The notes: generated by a model from the sequence alone, not told the origin. 64,000 bases of DNA from Phylloscopus collybita (GCA_027886175.1 JAJNNQ010000040.1:23580001-23644000); one strand, 5' to 3'; counted from the stretch's first letter, positions 40,056 through 54,284 are shown. Program-made: numbers and translations.

Positions 40056-42894
40056 GCATAACTGTACAACTACAAGGTGTGTAAATGCAAAACTTCAGAC
40101 ACTGTCAAGTACTCAAGACACTGCAACAGAGATCATTTCTCCTGCCCATCTGCAAGTCTTATTTTAAACAAACCGTGGTATAGAAACATGAGCAATGGAA
40201 GAATGTACAGCAAAGCTGGTAAGATCCTTTGGGCCCAAATAATGGGTAAAGGGCTCATTTGTTTTTTGCATGGGCACTTTTTTTTACATGGCAATATAAA
40301 AATACAACATGGCCACCATCACTGTTAGTGCAGTCCCATGTGGCAAATGAGGCAGGTGTGCCTTGCATAAAATGCTGTTACCAAGTTGTGCAAATATGAT
40401 AAAGAACAATATTTACAGGCTATTTACAAATTACAACTCTTAGGAAGAAGCAATATAAACAATTAGCATGCATTTTTTTCCTACCAGGAACCTATGAGAA
40501 ATGCTCAGACAAGAGAACTGATTCGAAATTTACTGCAGTCGAAGAGAGATTTCCCCATGTATTTTACTGGGCTTTGGATCTGCACTTAAAACACAAATAG
40601 CTTTGCAGATGAGAATAAGAACATTATACTAAAGAAACAAGATTATAAATAATGAACTGAAAATTATTAACTTGAAAACTAAAAAATGCATTTAATTGTT
40701 ACAGAATTATTTTGTCTATTTTGCAGCATTATTGTCTCCTTCTTCTGTTTCTGGCAAACAAAGGAGACACTTGTATTATACATTCATCACATGCAGATTT
40801 CTCCATGTCAATGCCTAACCAGGAGCCAGATAAGAGTTTACAAATGTATTATAATTTAAAATTCTTCAATATTACAAGCACAGCTATACAAGGACCACAA
40901 ATATGATATGGTAGGACTTAAAAGCTTTTTAGAGCTTCAATATTAAAAGTCTGGCTCATTAAGAACCAGTAAGCCTCTTACTGTTATTGTCAAGTATGAC
41001 ATCAAATATTCACTGAATTCACTTTCCCAACCTAATATAACTCCAAGCCTCCTGCTACTGAGTTATTACAACTAATATTTGCAGCAGAAAAATGAAGAAA
41101 AGCAGATTCTGTCATAAATAGGTGTGAAGAGTCTTGATCAACAAACACATTTAGAGCATTATGAGTTTGTCAAAGTCTTCACAAAACTAGCATCCAACTA
41201 ATATGTTGACTATTTCAGAAAACCCTGTTTACATAGAACTTTGTACAAACAACACAACTCTTTGATTTAGTAATTATTCTGTAACTAGAATATATATTCA
41301 CACAGAGAAGGTTCAAGTAGTCTATTGCTAAAAACACACTGTAAAAACTTGGGTAGAAAATAAGCAAGCCATGTAACATTTTAATAAAATCTCAGTTGAT
41401 GCTGATAATTACATCCTCAGGTTTCAATGTATGAGGTTGCAATGTGTGCCCATGTGAAATTAAAATTTCAGCAAACTATGCATACAGACACTGTACAAAT
41501 CAAAACACATTCACTTCCACTATAACTGAATGCAATTTCTGTTTCTAAGCAGGAAAGAACCATGTTTGCACATTCCAATTGGCTGCCTCCTCTAACAGTT
41601 TTACAAACAAAAGACGCTCCTGAAATTAAACACCAAAATCAAGATAATTATTGCCAGCAGGCGGCCAAGAATTGGCAAGTGCAATTTATCCATACCTTGC
41701 AATAAAGTTAAAAAAGTAAGCTAAGCAGTCAGTCCATCCCCTAGGTAAGTGATTTCTTTCAGAGGTTTCAGGTAGGTATATTTCTGGTGTATTGCTGCCA
41801 AAATGACTAAGCCACAATACCACGGTGTTGAAATGCCACCTTCTGAAAAATTCCACAGGCCTACTTGTTCTGCATTCAGATCCTCAATTTCTTATGTTGG
41901 CAAGAAGTTTCTTGGCTGACTAGTTAAAGTGAAGTCAAAGAGGTTCCTAACAATGAGACTAAGCACAGTGTAGCAATCAGCCTTAGAAAAAGACTCTTTA
42001 AAGAAAATAATTTTTACTTGTGAACAGAAGAAATCCAAGTCAGTTACACTGAGATAATAGATAGAGAGCTCCACATTAATAGAGTGAAAAATAATTTTGT
42101 TGAAAGATTCTTTGCCATTTCTTGATCAAGATGAATCACATGAATGATTGTATTAATCAGGGCAGACTGAGACATGTCAGGAGATTTGATAAGTTCTGCA
42201 GAGTTTTGGTTCCTACTGTTGTGCTAGTGTCTCACAGTTATTGTGATATTCTGGCTCTCCTGTAGTTCACAGGAGATTTATTACAGAGCTCATTACATAC
42301 ATTTGATACACTTTAATTAAAATATTAATTAAAGATAACTGTAAAAAGGGACCTGGGATATATTGTGTGAGATCAGATTCACGGAATGACATGTTGCTTC
42401 TCATCTTCAAATGTAGATTCTTAAGCAGGGCCATCACACACAAGCAGGATTTCTACTTTATCTGTTGACGATAGGAACAACATACTGGGGTTTTCAAGGT
42501 TGTTCTTAAACTGAGAACTGTTTGGGATTTATGCCTTACTTGTAGTAAATTTCCATTTGTTTTGATTGGGAGTCCTAGAAATTTTCAGGGATGTAAATAT
42601 CTGAATTATAAATTACAATTCATTAATGGTTATAAAAAACCTTTGCGGTAGTAGGCTTTTAGAGCAGAGAACATGCAGCTGATGCTTTTACATAACCCTG
42701 TCCCTCTAATACAAGCTATTAATCAGTGGGTTCAGAAATATTTTCCCTTCTGAATAAATGTAGCAAACACAGGCAGCAGACATGCTCAAAAAAATTAGAA
42801 GTTGTAAAGGTAAATTATGTGCAAATTACAATGTGGCTTCCCTATGGATTTCACAGTCTTTGGAAAAGATACAAGTACCAATGCCTGGGCATGT

Positions 42895-42915
42895 ACACAC
42901 ACACACATACACATA
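42895..42915. repeat. (CA)n microsatellite
   Basis: ACACACACACATACACATA-type run on the plus strand. Confidence 0.85.
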
Positions 42916-43465
42916 AACAAAATCAGGCCTTCAAATTACCTGTAGTAGCAATTATTTGGAACATCATAAGAAATGGGACTCTTATTCATTTTCTGAAAGC
43001 ATATGTTATATTTGAAACATTTACTATCTTGTTCCTTTTGAACTCTAATAGTATACTAATGGATGTACCAGAAAAATATTAAAGCATAGATGACCTAGAA
43101 TGCCCAGTGGCAAAAAGGTACATTATTGAATGTGAATAAATGGATAAAATGTTCTGAAAGATAATTTGACCTGATTAATAAAAGCAGAAACAGACATAAT
43201 TCAGAATATCCTCAAGATATTCTGAAAGATAATGAAAACATAAACTATCTACATTGTTTTGATAAAGAAGCAAAAGTGCCAGTTTCTACACTTACTTGAA
43301 ATCATTTGTTAGCTTGGACCTCCCCGCTACAAAAAACTTGTTAACAGAGGGATGTTCCTTCTGTCTTCTCCCTAGATGATATTGCTGGCATTTACACTTC
43401 CTGCTGGCAGTGTCACCACAGCTGCGGGCCTCGGCACTCTGCCGGCATGGCGTGTGTCATGCTTG

Positions 43466-43785
43466 GAGTCACCAAATGGTTGGGGTTGGAAGGGACCTCT
43501 GGAGATTGCCTGGCCTATAGCCTGTCTCTCTTACACACTCCACTGTACACAATGACACAGCTATCTAGAAACAGTGCCAAGACCTTTTCCAAGCCTTCTC
43601 TTCTCCAGGCTGAACAGTCTCCTAGCTCTCTCATCCTCCCCATGCATGGCAGACCCTCCCAGTCCTTATTCATCTTTGTGGTGCTTCACTGAGCTCACTC
43701 CAGTAACTGCATGTCTTCCTTACACTGGAGAGCCCAGAACTGGATGCAGTGTTCCAGATGTGGGTTCACAGCATGGACTGTTAAT
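43466..43785 (-). mobile_element. CR1 LINE 3' fragment
   Basis: It opens GTCACCAAATGGTTGGGGTT with GGAAGGGACCTCTGGAG, and continues with CTCCAGGCTGAACAGTC, CTCACTCCAGTAACTGCATG and GAGCCCAGAACTGGATGCAG, the classical CR1 3' region in reverse. The 107- and 81-codon frames over it are repeat-derived, not genes. Confidence 0.88.
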
Positions 43786-46003
43786 AAACTGTGAACCTCT
43801 AAGGATCTCAGTAGAAGTTGTCATTAAGGACTATGAAGTAAGAAGGCCCACAATTTTTTTTTTAGATCGAATCAAGACCAATTCAAAGGTAGGCTAACTA
43901 CTTAACTTAGCAAGCATGCATCAAAAATAACCTAAAGCATAGTTTGAATTCTCCAAAAAGAATAAAAGTGGTTTTGCTCTGAAATAAATATAACATCTAC
44001 ATCGCTGAAAAAAAATTTTTACATCTGAAAAGGTTCCGTACTTCATTAGCTCATTTTAACATTAAAAAAAATTTAGGTATCAGTTTATGCAACAATTAAA
44101 CCATGCAAATATCAAATCTTATTTTTGTACGCTTATATTGCTTCTTCTCTTTCACTTGCTACACTTGACTTTTGTTTCCAATTAAATGACCAAAGCAGTG
44201 CCTTTCTCTCTGTGTCACCTTGATTACACAGCAGCTGGAGCAATTGCGATGGCAGAGGAAAACAGGATAGCTGCAATGCAAGCAAATACATAGGGTGCAA
44301 AAACAATGGGAAAAGTGAAAACAAATATTCCCTTCTTTTCATTCAGGCCTGTCTTTGGCTTTGCATCCTAAAGGAAAGCTAGACTTCGCTCTGATACTTC
44401 TAAATAATTCAGAAATCTTTGACAAAATTTGTTGTCAAAAAGAAAAATCTGCTTTGTCACAACAGAAAAATTCACTGGTCTAAAAAGGCATTGATCTGTT
44501 ATTTTGTTTTACATATTGATATAGGAGTAGAGTCAGTTTAGCTGTCAAATAGTTCTGTATGTCAGAATTAAGTAGTCCACTGTTTAATCAAATATCAGAT
44601 TTCTAGGAATGGACAATATTGATTCATTCACATAAAGGTAGAAAATGTCTATTTACATCTTGATACCACACATCTTGGTGCTGGTGGTTGAACACTTCTT
44701 CCTGATCCTGTGGAATACAAATTCATACTTTCAAATACGGACATATTGCCCTTACCCTTTCCAAGCATCACACATGTGTTACAGCTTCCTTCTCACTCCT
44801 TTCCAGGAGCAAACATGCCTTCAGATACAAATTACTTGGAATTTATACTCTCTTCTGCTAGTTCTCAAGTCTATCCTTCACTTAAAATAGGACTATATTT
44901 AAAAAAACCTGGAAAGTTTGTTCACAGTAAGAACAATTTCCACACCTTAAAAATAAGGAATCAAATGAAGCAAGAAGAAAGCACTCTCTGCAGAACCTGA
45001 ATAGCACAGGGAAGCCCTGTGGCTTTGCAATAGATGGCTCCTGTGGACTGGTCTTTTAACAAACTGTCACATGGTCATTTGACACTTGTATTCAGAGTGT
45101 TCCCAAACAGCTACAGGAAATGCTAATTTGACATGGCTATGATATTTACAGAAAACCAGAGGTAGCAAGAGGATATGCTGTTATAATTATATTTGGTTTT
45201 TTTAACTTGTTCATACTCTGTTCTTGAAAATCAGCACTTTAGACTTCCAATATGTTGTACTATAAAAGATATTATGAATCGGTGACTTTCTTCTTGTGAT
45301 ATTGAACATATGCCTAGTGCTGTTTGTTTTTACAAGAGTTATTCTCAGTTCATTCATGTAAAAATTCCCATTTGCATTCTAAATTATCTTCTCCTGTAAG
45401 TAACAAATCCATTTATAAAGATTTAATAAGAAGATCTCTTAAGTAGGTCTGGAAGGCTAGCCTAGTTAATCATAATATTGACTTGAATAAGTATACACTT
45501 TAAATTATGGTATTTTTATATTGCTATAAATCTTCCTACAGATAGCTTCATGTAATTTTTAGAAAACTTTCTATTTTAAGGAAGAAAATCATTTCAAAGT
45601 GTTACCATTAAAAGAAAGAAGCATTTAATTTTTTTCCTTATTTAAAACAAGGAAAACTAAGATTGTAGCCTGTGATTTTCTGCATGTAAGTATTAAGGAT
45701 CAGTATCAAAGGATTAAGTCTGAGTCAAATCCTAGTGAGTTTGAACTAAGATGAATCACCAGTACAGTCTGAATTAATAGCCACTTCAGTTTTTCTGTAT
45801 TCACCCCTGCCACTTTACTTATTTATTTATTCATTTCTCCATCCTCATTTTAGTGAATGTTAATCTCTGACATTACTCAGCAAACAACATTCTTCAACTT
45901 GACCACTCTAACTCACTAGTACAGAACCTGTCACATCAGGAGAAACCCAAAAAGCCTCTCAATAACACTAGGCAGACACAGTTGATGAGGAGCAGTGACT
46001 TAC

Positions 46004-46785
46004 TGTCTTGGGTTGTGGAGCCAGGGGTGTGTATTCTATTTCATTTGTTAAAAGCAGTTGGGGAGATGTTTTTTCTTTATCTCTTGTAACTCTGGGGTGA
46101 GAGGGGCGGATGCCTTCTGATAATGGGCCAACTGTTAAAACCAGGTAGAGCATTGTTCCTTATCTCTTACACCACCCATCCTCCCTCCAGGGGGATATTT
46201 TCTGCTAAAGGACCATTAAGACACCCCTAAAAGCACACATCCCCAAAGTAGAACATCCACATTACATCATCCCATTGTGAGATGCTCCACCCAGTGGGGG
46301 GGAGCCAACCATTCCTACCTGGATAAAAACTGAGACACAGGAACACCAGGTATCTAGCTTCATCCGATTCCTGGAGGAAGACTGGACCCCTTCTCACCAC
46401 CACTGGACCCCTTCTCACCACCACTGGACCCTTGTTCTACAGGATCATCTCTACTCCACCAGAACCACATCTGTCACTCCAGGAGGACTCACTTTTGGAC
46501 TGCTTCCAACACCCTGGCCAACAGGGTGTCAGGTTGTAGCTCTGACTCTGTCAGGGTTTTCCAAAATTGTTGTTTGTTTGCTGGTTTGGTTGGGTGGTTT
46601 TGTTTTTCTACTACATTTGTATTGTTAATATTCCAAGTAAAGAACTGTTATTCCTATTCCCAAATCTTGCCTGAAAGCCCTTGATTACAAAATTATAATT
46701 TGGCAGGGGTGAGGGGTTTACATTCCCCATTCTAAGGGAAACTCCAACCTTCCCTGGCAGACACCTGTCTTTCCAAACTAAGACA
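46004..46785 (+). mobile_element. Solo LTR of a songbird-type endogenous retrovirus
   Basis: It is 782 bp, starting TGTCTTGGGTTGTGG and ending CCAAACTAAGACA, with TGTCTT/AAGACA inverted ends. Flanks CTTAC (45999-46003) and CATAC (46786-46790) are a likely 5-bp target duplication with one mismatch. A TATA-like GATAAAAA (near 46322) and an AGTAAA poly(A)-type signal (near 46636) give plus orientation with a U3-R-U5 layout. An internal 21-bp tandem repeat sits after the TATA region. I recognise the 3' part (AACTGTTATTCCTATTCCC) as a common songbird LTR. There is no internal region or partner LTR. Confidence 0.85.
46384..46432. repeat. 21-bp tandem repeat inside an LTR (about 2.3 copies)
   Basis: The unit GGACCCCTTCTCACCACCACT occurs at 46384-46404 and 46405-46425 without change, followed by a partial copy. 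It lies downstream of the TATA-like motif, so in the transcribed part of the LTR. Confidence 0.9.
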
Positions 46786-48002
46786 CATACCCTAGCACAT
46801 CAGACCTCAGCCACTCGTGTGATGAGCAGAGCAGTTCCCAGGAACAGCCAGTGAGGGCAAACAAAGGTCATCAAAGGCACCATTTGGTGATCCCCTTGGT
46901 GATCTTGGTGACTTGCCACCCACACCATGGGGCACAGCCAGGCAGACCATGCGTCAAGAAATGGTCTGGAGGCAGGCAAAACAGGAAGCACACTTGATTC
47001 ACCAATCAAACTTTTGAGGTCTGTAGGCTAAACCTCCATTAGGCAGAAGTACAACTAGGACTTCACTGTGAAATGGAATTGTGGAAACCGATCCGCAATA
47101 TATATGCTAAATATATATGTATATGTATATTTAATCTGTGCATTTGTTGCTTCTTGATAGGATATTTCTGATTATGAAGAACAACAAGTTTTGCTGTGCA
47201 AAGAAAATTGCTGCTTGTCTGCCTTTGGAACATACAGTGAGAGTAACTTCCAGGCTGAAATCAGACTCTTAAAATATTAAAACAGCAAAGGCCAGGAGAA
47301 ATCTGAGAGCACAGCTATCCAAATCTTATTAAGCAATTGTTTTTTTTTTCTTAGAATTTAAATTCTATATCAAACTTAGTCTTTTATCAGGACTTCCTGA
47401 CATCATGGAGTGATATTACAAGAAAAACGAACAGGTAATATTCCAATGTGGCTGGTATGAGTGGAGGTACAAGGAAAAGGAAAATAGAGAATTAGACAGA
47501 CCACAATGACTAGAGGCCTCGTGCATTGTTTGTTGTCAAACACTAATAGTCTAGTTTGATGTTTCTCAGAGTGATGTAAAACACGTGGTAACCTTTGTCC
47601 ATTCCTTACTCTGGAATTCCCATGTACCAAATGCCACTGAGGCAGAGCAGCTTCCCTGGGATGGCTGCCAGCACTCTGAGTACAGCTTGCTGAAAATAAA
47701 CCTGGTGCCAAGAAGATCCAAAGGGCAATCACTTAAAGGGAAAGATGCCATCAGAGGATTAAGCACAAAATGACTACAGCAACAGAGAGAGAGAGGAATA
47801 TACATCTTTAAAGTGAAAACCAAGAGACAATTTCACAACAACTACTACAGTTCCTAGGGCTTATTTCATTAGTTACAATAATTTTAGGTGCCTGTACGCA
47901 AATTTATTTTAAATTTGTACTGATTCTTTCAGAATGATTAGGAATCTGGAATCTACACAAAGGCATAGCCTGATTTGCTGATGTGCTAGTGACAAGAAGA
48001 TA

Positions 48003-48033
48003 TCTGCCAAATTCATAATTCTGCCAAATTCAT
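48003..48033. repeat. 14-bp direct repeat, 17-base period
   Basis: TCTGCCAAATTCAT occurs at 48003-48016 and again at 48020-48033. Confidence 0.92.
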
Positions 48034-48791
48034 TTATTTGTGCACAAATACTTGTTTGGAGATATGGCAAAGGATTTTTAATCCCAGAAAGTGTTAGATA
48101 TTTGGCTCTTCAAAGTAAAATGCAGTAGAGATTAGCTGCCAGAATATTAACATGGAACTTGCTTAAAACATATAAACCAGCAAGACCTGGTTGATAAAAC
48201 AGGAGAGCAGGATTTTTCTTAATATTAGACTCAGATATAACTGAATCCTAAAACAAGAAACAATACAAATTTCTTTATGTAACTTAGCTCTTTTCCATAC
48301 ATGGAAGATTATCATGAAGCAAAGCAGTCTTCTTCTTTCATGTATAAAAACAGAATTCATGTCTACCAAGTTTTCTGTACTATGCAGTACAGATGCCTTG
48401 ACAGCTTAAGTATCCAGTCACAGACATGATCTTTCACCTTATGAGTTTGTGATAGATCCTAATTTCTTTTTCATATCTGTATTTAATAACTCACAATTAA
48501 TATCTGAAATCTTTCATACCGATGCAAAACTTAGAAGGATATAGTAATACTACAAATCCATAGGTATATTCTGCCAGTTTTCCAAAGCAACTATTGCCTA
48601 AATATCATACAGACTTCCTAAAAATGATTTAGTGATTGTTGGTACTGTGCAGTGGTATTGTCAAGACCTGCAGAGACGTTGGCACTTCTTCAGTATTTAA
48701 ACACTCCTAGATGCAAAGCTATTCACATAATTAAATACGCTGTTAAAGATCTAAAGCATTCAAAGTATTTAAAATCACAGTTCTCCATATG

Positions 48792-48807
48792 AAAAAAAAA
48801 AAAAAAA
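48792..48807. repeat. A16 homopolymer
   Basis: Sixteen A on the plus strand; no source element recognised beside it. Confidence 0.92.
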
Positions 48808-49495
48808 GAATGAGTGTATTATTGCTCTTGTGAAACACATTATTTGCAGGTAACATCATAATGACTTTTATTTCACGTATCAAATAAAATTGCCATAACA
48901 AATTCTCAAAGACTGTGTGAACAGTCCAGATAATTGCATGCTATGGGACGTCAGAGAGTGAACCACTGAGGTTAAAAAATATTCTGGAGTAAATAAATAA
49001 TGATCTTCATTGTTTCTTGTTCTAAAGGGCAAATCTTTATGTTTCCAACAGTCTTCTCAGGTTTTTATCTGTTTTGTCCTCAAGGGTGAATACTTTCCAG
49101 TACTGTACAAACTAGGACTGTGGTATCTGTTTGATTTGTAGTCTCAATTACTCTCTTTTAAACATCTGATGATTTCTTTGAAAAATTGGGAGAAATATTT
49201 CTTGGAAAGGGAAGTGTTGAGGAATATGATAATCCTCAGTTTCTTAGCAGCTCATTTTGAAATTTCACAGAGATGTCTCCTATACAATCTTTATCCCGGT
49301 GCTGGAGACAGTCTTCATGTCACCAGAGACATGCAGCCCATCACCATAAAGAAATTTGAGTAAAGCTGGACCCAAGACCCTGAGAACCCTGATGTTCAAC
49401 AGATTAAACTTTTTTATGAACAACCTGTGTGAAAACACTGGAGGGGTCAAAAGATCAAGCCTTGATGGAAACAAGGAAGAAACAGTGCTGATATA

Positions 49496-49552
49496 GACTT
49501 AATATCAGCAATTTTATAGCAATGATCCATTGACTTAATATCAGCAATTTTA
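49496..49552. repeat. 21-bp direct repeat, 36-base period
   Basis: GACTTAATATCAGCAATTTT, followed by A, occurs at 49496-49516 and exactly again at 49532-49552. Confidence 0.93.
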
Positions 49553-49619
49553 GAGTCAGTATCAGATAGAGAAAGATGCATTATTACAGACATTTAAGAT
49601 AGCAAGATACAGTGCAATT

Positions 49620-49980
49620 TCCCCTCCATCATTCTCTGTATCCACCCTTTCTCATTTCTTCCTCCTCCACTCTTTCATTCCCTATCTGCCCCCCACCCTG
49701 CCCTCACAATTGGAAGCAGAGCTGGGGCTTTTGGGTCAGAGATGACAAATTCTCTGTGGGAGACTCTGCTCGCAGCCTGAGCTGTGCCCAGTGATGCTGA
49801 GGAAAGCTGCACTCTTAGCAGAGCTGTGGGATCACTCGATTTGGCATTCTCTGCTGTGGGGGTGCCTACAGGAAACAGAGCTCCAGGGTATGTGAGGTTT
49901 CCACCCTGCCTGCTGAAACAAGTCTGTGCTTTGGGTTCAGAGGGAGATGGGTACAGTTTGTACTCAGGGTGCATATGGTA
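49620..49980. other. GC-richer unassigned block in intron 1
   Basis: It begins with a pyrimidine-rich CCTCCATC/TTCCTCCTCC tract and continues with balanced-composition sequence open in a 99-codon minus frame and a 65-codon plus frame. No protein family, CR1 or LTR end was recognised. Coding is unlikely. Confidence 0.3.
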
Positions 49981-51228
49981 GGTGAACTGAACACTTCATT
50001 TTTATTTTTTTTAAATAGTAAAAATCAAATAGATACATGAATTCATTCTATCCTCGGTTCAAGAACTCCCAATCCCTACTACACAGAGCAATTTGCCATG
50101 ACAAATTATTTATTTTATGAAATGGCAAATTTCCAAAGTAGAAAACCCTGTCAACATAAACTGCTTGAACAAATGTTTGATTGTTCTGCAGTCAACTAGA
50201 TTCACAGACAAAGAAAGCCTAAGTATTGTACTTAAACAGTAAATGATCTCTGGGTTAATAAAAAAGTATTTTCTGAGTTAGAAAATACAGAATGACAAAA
50301 GCTTGAATCTCCAACTTTTAAAAGATTTATGCACAGAGAGGCCATTTCCAGAAAGTAGCCTTTAATGCTTCTGCATTTTTACCTGTGGTGTCTCACGTAA
50401 ATGACTGTTACTGATCTGACTTACATTTTACATACAGTATTTTCATACTCTGCTGCTACTGCAACACCCTTTGCAAGGCAGAGCAAGGGCCTTAAATAAT
50501 CTCTTAGCTCAATACAATTTTTCCTAGGCTAGCATTTCATTTGGTATGAGTCTGAACATGATGTCATGCTCCTATTTGGGATACAGAGTCTCTGAGACCA
50601 TATCTGCTTGCCTTTCTCTCTTTCACTCTCTTATCAGTCACAATCAGAAATGCTCCTGACGTCTTCTGACAGATCAGGCTCTACCTTCCTCTGAAGCCTG
50701 CCCGCAGCACAGTGAGTGCATCGACTGCCTGTAACTCTGCTCACAGATCAGGACAGTGTACTTGCAATGGTTCACAATCAGAGGAAAAATGATTATTTTT
50801 CCTTTGATATTTCAATTTTTAAAAAAAGTTAGATAAAAGATTCTTTATCCCTAAATGTAGCTAGAAGATAATTTTTTAGAAGTAGCAAGCAGCTGCTGTC
50901 AATGTAATATAAAATACAGACAGAAGGGTCACACTTGTCAAAATGAGTTCCCCAAAACATTTTAAAGAAGTGGGTAAGTTTAAAAATTCTGAATCTAGCC
51001 CTTAAAAGAATCTTCATTTAAACTACAAGTGTTGGGGTGACCAAGTCAAACTAAAACTCTTTCTATGTCTCTATTTGTAAAACTAATAATGGCAAAGTCT
51101 CTCTTAAAAAAACCCCAATTTTGGCTTTATTCAGTGTGTTCAGAAACATCCTCTGTCTATATGAGAGTTTTCATTAACACAGCTTTTTATACTAGACTCT
51201 GAGAACAGTGACTGCCATGAAATGGCAT

Positions 51229-51246
51229 TCATGCATGCATGCATGA
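51229..51246. repeat. (ATGC)n simple repeat
   Basis: CATGCATGCATGCATG, a self-complementary tetranucleotide repeat. Confidence 0.92.
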
Positions 51247-51377
51247 AACACGGAAAAAACTTTATAATTTTTTATACCATAAACGGTAATGTCACAACTT
51301 AGACTGACACAATTTCATACCTGCCTGGGCTAAAACTCAGGCCATTTCCTTCACATAATTCACTTTCCAATCCACAC

Positions 51378-51548
51378 CAGAACAGATTGCCCAGAGAGAT
51401 TGTGGAGTCTCCAACACCGGAGATATTCAAGAACTGTCAGGATGCAACCCTGTGCCATGCACTCTAGGATGACCCTGCTTGAGCCAGGAGGTTGGACCAG
51501 GTGACCACTGTGGTCCCTTCCAACCTGACCCATTCTGTGATTCCATGA
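51378..51548 (+). mobile_element. CR1 LINE 3' end
   Basis: AACAGATTGCCCAGAGAGAT, GGAGATATTCAAGAACTGTC, CTCTAGGATGACCCTGCTTG and CATTCTGTGATTCCATGA give a textbook CR1 3' end. It is less diverged than the copy at 14862-15000, to which it is related. Confidence 0.92.
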
Positions 51549-53225
51549 GCTCCTCTTCCAGCTGGAAGGAACTGTAGGAACTGCCAGAAGTTCACGGGCA
51601 AGTTGCAGAGGGACATTAATTAGTAAACAACCTGTGTGCTCAGCAAGTACTTGACTGTGAAAAGCAGTGAGGGCAATTTAAGGGACCAAAACTATAGCAC
51701 CACTGGTGACTTAGTAGAAACATCTGGTGGTGGGCTGACCCTTCAGGAAAGCTTTTCTGTTCTGCACGCCACTGAAATCTACAGTATCCCATATCTCAGA
51801 AACACCCTATTGTTCTCTGCACTGCACTTCATTTGCTGCCAGTGCAGACAAATACACAGTGTGTCAAATATGAGGGTAAAATATGTTGAACCTCACACCC
51901 CAAGAAGAAGCACAAGAGCAACTCTATTGACAGCGTTATTCATATTTGATGTTTTAATGTAAATTAGCTAAACCAATTTTTTCTCTCTGCTGCACTCAAG
52001 TGGCACTTCTCTGCAGAACTCAGTGGTACCACAATCTGGATGCCAGCTTGCTACAGAGACTGACTTACTATTGTTACTTTATAAATTAATTAATGTCTTG
52101 TATACCTGCAACATGGACAAGAACTCCCTGGTTCAAAGGCATTAGGTTTGCTTGTGTTGGACTTAATAAAGTGTAAAACAGTTTAGGTAATGAAGAAGTT
52201 GTTAACATCAGATTGTGACTAATTTTCTGTCTGCTGCTAGGAGAAAGAGCATTATTTCCCGTGCCAGAACCTATAAATCAATGTGGTGAAAATATCATTT
52301 TAAGACAAGTGTTCTCAGAGGAAAATAAAGGTTAGAGATTCACAAAGGAGAAATGCCCTTTTAATACAGTATTTCAGAAAATGTCTCCAGAAATTGAGGA
52401 ACTAGCTCAGAGGCTTCTGAAATTCTCCTCAAGTCCGAGCTGAAGAAGTTCAACTGTTAAAGTATTGTCAACAGATGACAATAAAAGTGTGGCTAGAAGG
52501 CATTGAGACCTCTCTGCTAATTATTTTCTATGTCTTAAACATCAGGACATTTTGAGACGTTTTAGAAACTGGTTTACTTACTGGGAAACTGATTTTTGTC
52601 AGCTATCATAAAAAGGTGCAATGACAAACACAAATTGACATTGAATGACTTAACTTTTTTGTGAAATGTGAAAGAATTTTCACTAATACATAGAAAATAG
52701 CAGAAATCAGCTCCAGCTTGTTCACATTACTAGTAAATTAAATTTTTAAAAAATTATTATCCAAGTGATGCTCTAAAACCATGAATACTAATTTAAAAAT
52801 TCTAAGATAGTGAGACCAAGCTGCAGCAACCTACTAGGTGGTCCAGATAACTGTGGCATTGCCCACTAGAAGCCTTTCTGATCAGCTGACATATTAAAAC
52901 ATTATAATCCTCCCTTTCTCATATTATTGGATTTGAAACAATGTTCGCTATGGTGTTTAAGCGAAAAATAAAAATCTTCATGCAGATATAATCTATTCAA
53001 CACTATAGGGATCCTATAAATAAAGTATGGATTGCTGATTCTTTCCCCCACTTATTTTGGAAGTAAGAAGCAGAAGTAGAACTAAGTCTATTGGTAGGAG
53101 AGTGAGGATTCCTGAAACATTTGGAAATTAAAGGTTTCAGTGATCTCTGAGCTTTCAATTCAGGTGCTATAAAATAGAATCTAAGCAGACATTTCAAAAT
53201 TGTCACTGGATGGTCACCAGAACTT

Positions 53226-53335
53226 CATAGAATCATCAGAGTTGGAAGAGATCTTGTAGATCACGTAGTCCAGCCATCAATCACACACCTCTGCCCACGA
53301 GCAGGCACCCAAACCAACGTTCCTGCCCCCCTCAG
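53226..53335 (-). mobile_element. CR1 LINE 3' end
   Basis: CATAGAATCATCAGAGTTGG, then AAGAGATCTTGTAGATCACG and TAGTCCAGCCATCAATC, is the reverse of a CR1 terminus. Confidence 0.85.
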
Positions 53336-54284
53336 TCCTCACAAGCACATTCTGCAGCAGCAGTGAGAATTTTTCCCCCATCTGTAAAATATGCCTGAGC
53401 TTTCTTTTTCAAAACAACTATTCATCGGCACAAAAGTTGTTTAGAAGGAGGTGCTCATTTGAAGAAAACACCCATCAGAAAAGTTTCTTGGGTTCAGGAC
53501 AGAGTTCCTGGAGCTGCAGGTAAATGTCTGCTTGAAACCACATTTATGTGCCCCTTCAGCAGTGCAGAAGCTCGAGTTCCACTCCGGGGCTTTAGTGGAC
53601 TGTGGGTTGCCTCTACGAGGCCCCATGAAGACACAGCTCAACCCTTAGGGGACACTGCAGTGGTAATCCACCTCAGGAAAGCTGACAGAAGCAGAGAAGG
53701 AACTTGAATCTTTTCTTCCACACCTTCTTGAAAGCACTAGCAGGCTCTTGGCTACTTCTGTCTGTCTGAGGTAGAAAGGGAGAACATTTCCCAGACAACC
53801 TCTAACACACAGCAATTTTTCAGATCCAGCCATTTCATTTAGAGACTAAAGTGAATTTTAGCTTTTTAGAAAGCCTGGCCATTTCTATCAGCTTTGATGA
53901 TGACATATAGGATGAACTTCATTAAATGTTCTCCTGTTGCACTGGTGTTTGTTACCATACTATTACAGAGGTTATACTTTGGTAGTGGATAGGAGTGCTA
54001 TAGTTATAGTTTCATGGTTCAAAGAGACAGGATGTTACAATCCTACTCCGTGAAAATTTTCTTTGATACAGCACAGTATGCGTTGTAAAAATTACTATTT
54101 TCCTGTTATTCCTCAGCTTTTAAAAATATTACTTACATAGCTGGGTCCTTAAAACAGATCATAGTCTGTCCTGAAAATGAGCAACATCAGCCCCTTCTGT
54201 ATTACAAATATATAAAGTTTTGCAGATGCTTGTACATAAGCTAAAAATTAAATGCAGGAATCTGATTTCAAACAAAATCTGGTC

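Larger units (their letters stand above)
33611..45998. other. Mostly unassigned intron 1 sequence
   Basis: It holds three CR1 fragments (36441, 39996, 43466), a T18 run and microsatellites. The remaining frames (up to 120 codons) have no recognisable products. Confidence 0.55.

Noticed and set aside
43447..43897. 81- and 107-codon ORFs as genes
   Set aside because: They lie over a reverse-oriented CR1 LINE fragment.
46227..46424. 65-codon minus ORF beginning with a repeated VVRRGP-type motif
   Set aside because: It is the antisense translation of the 21-bp tandem repeat inside the solo LTR.
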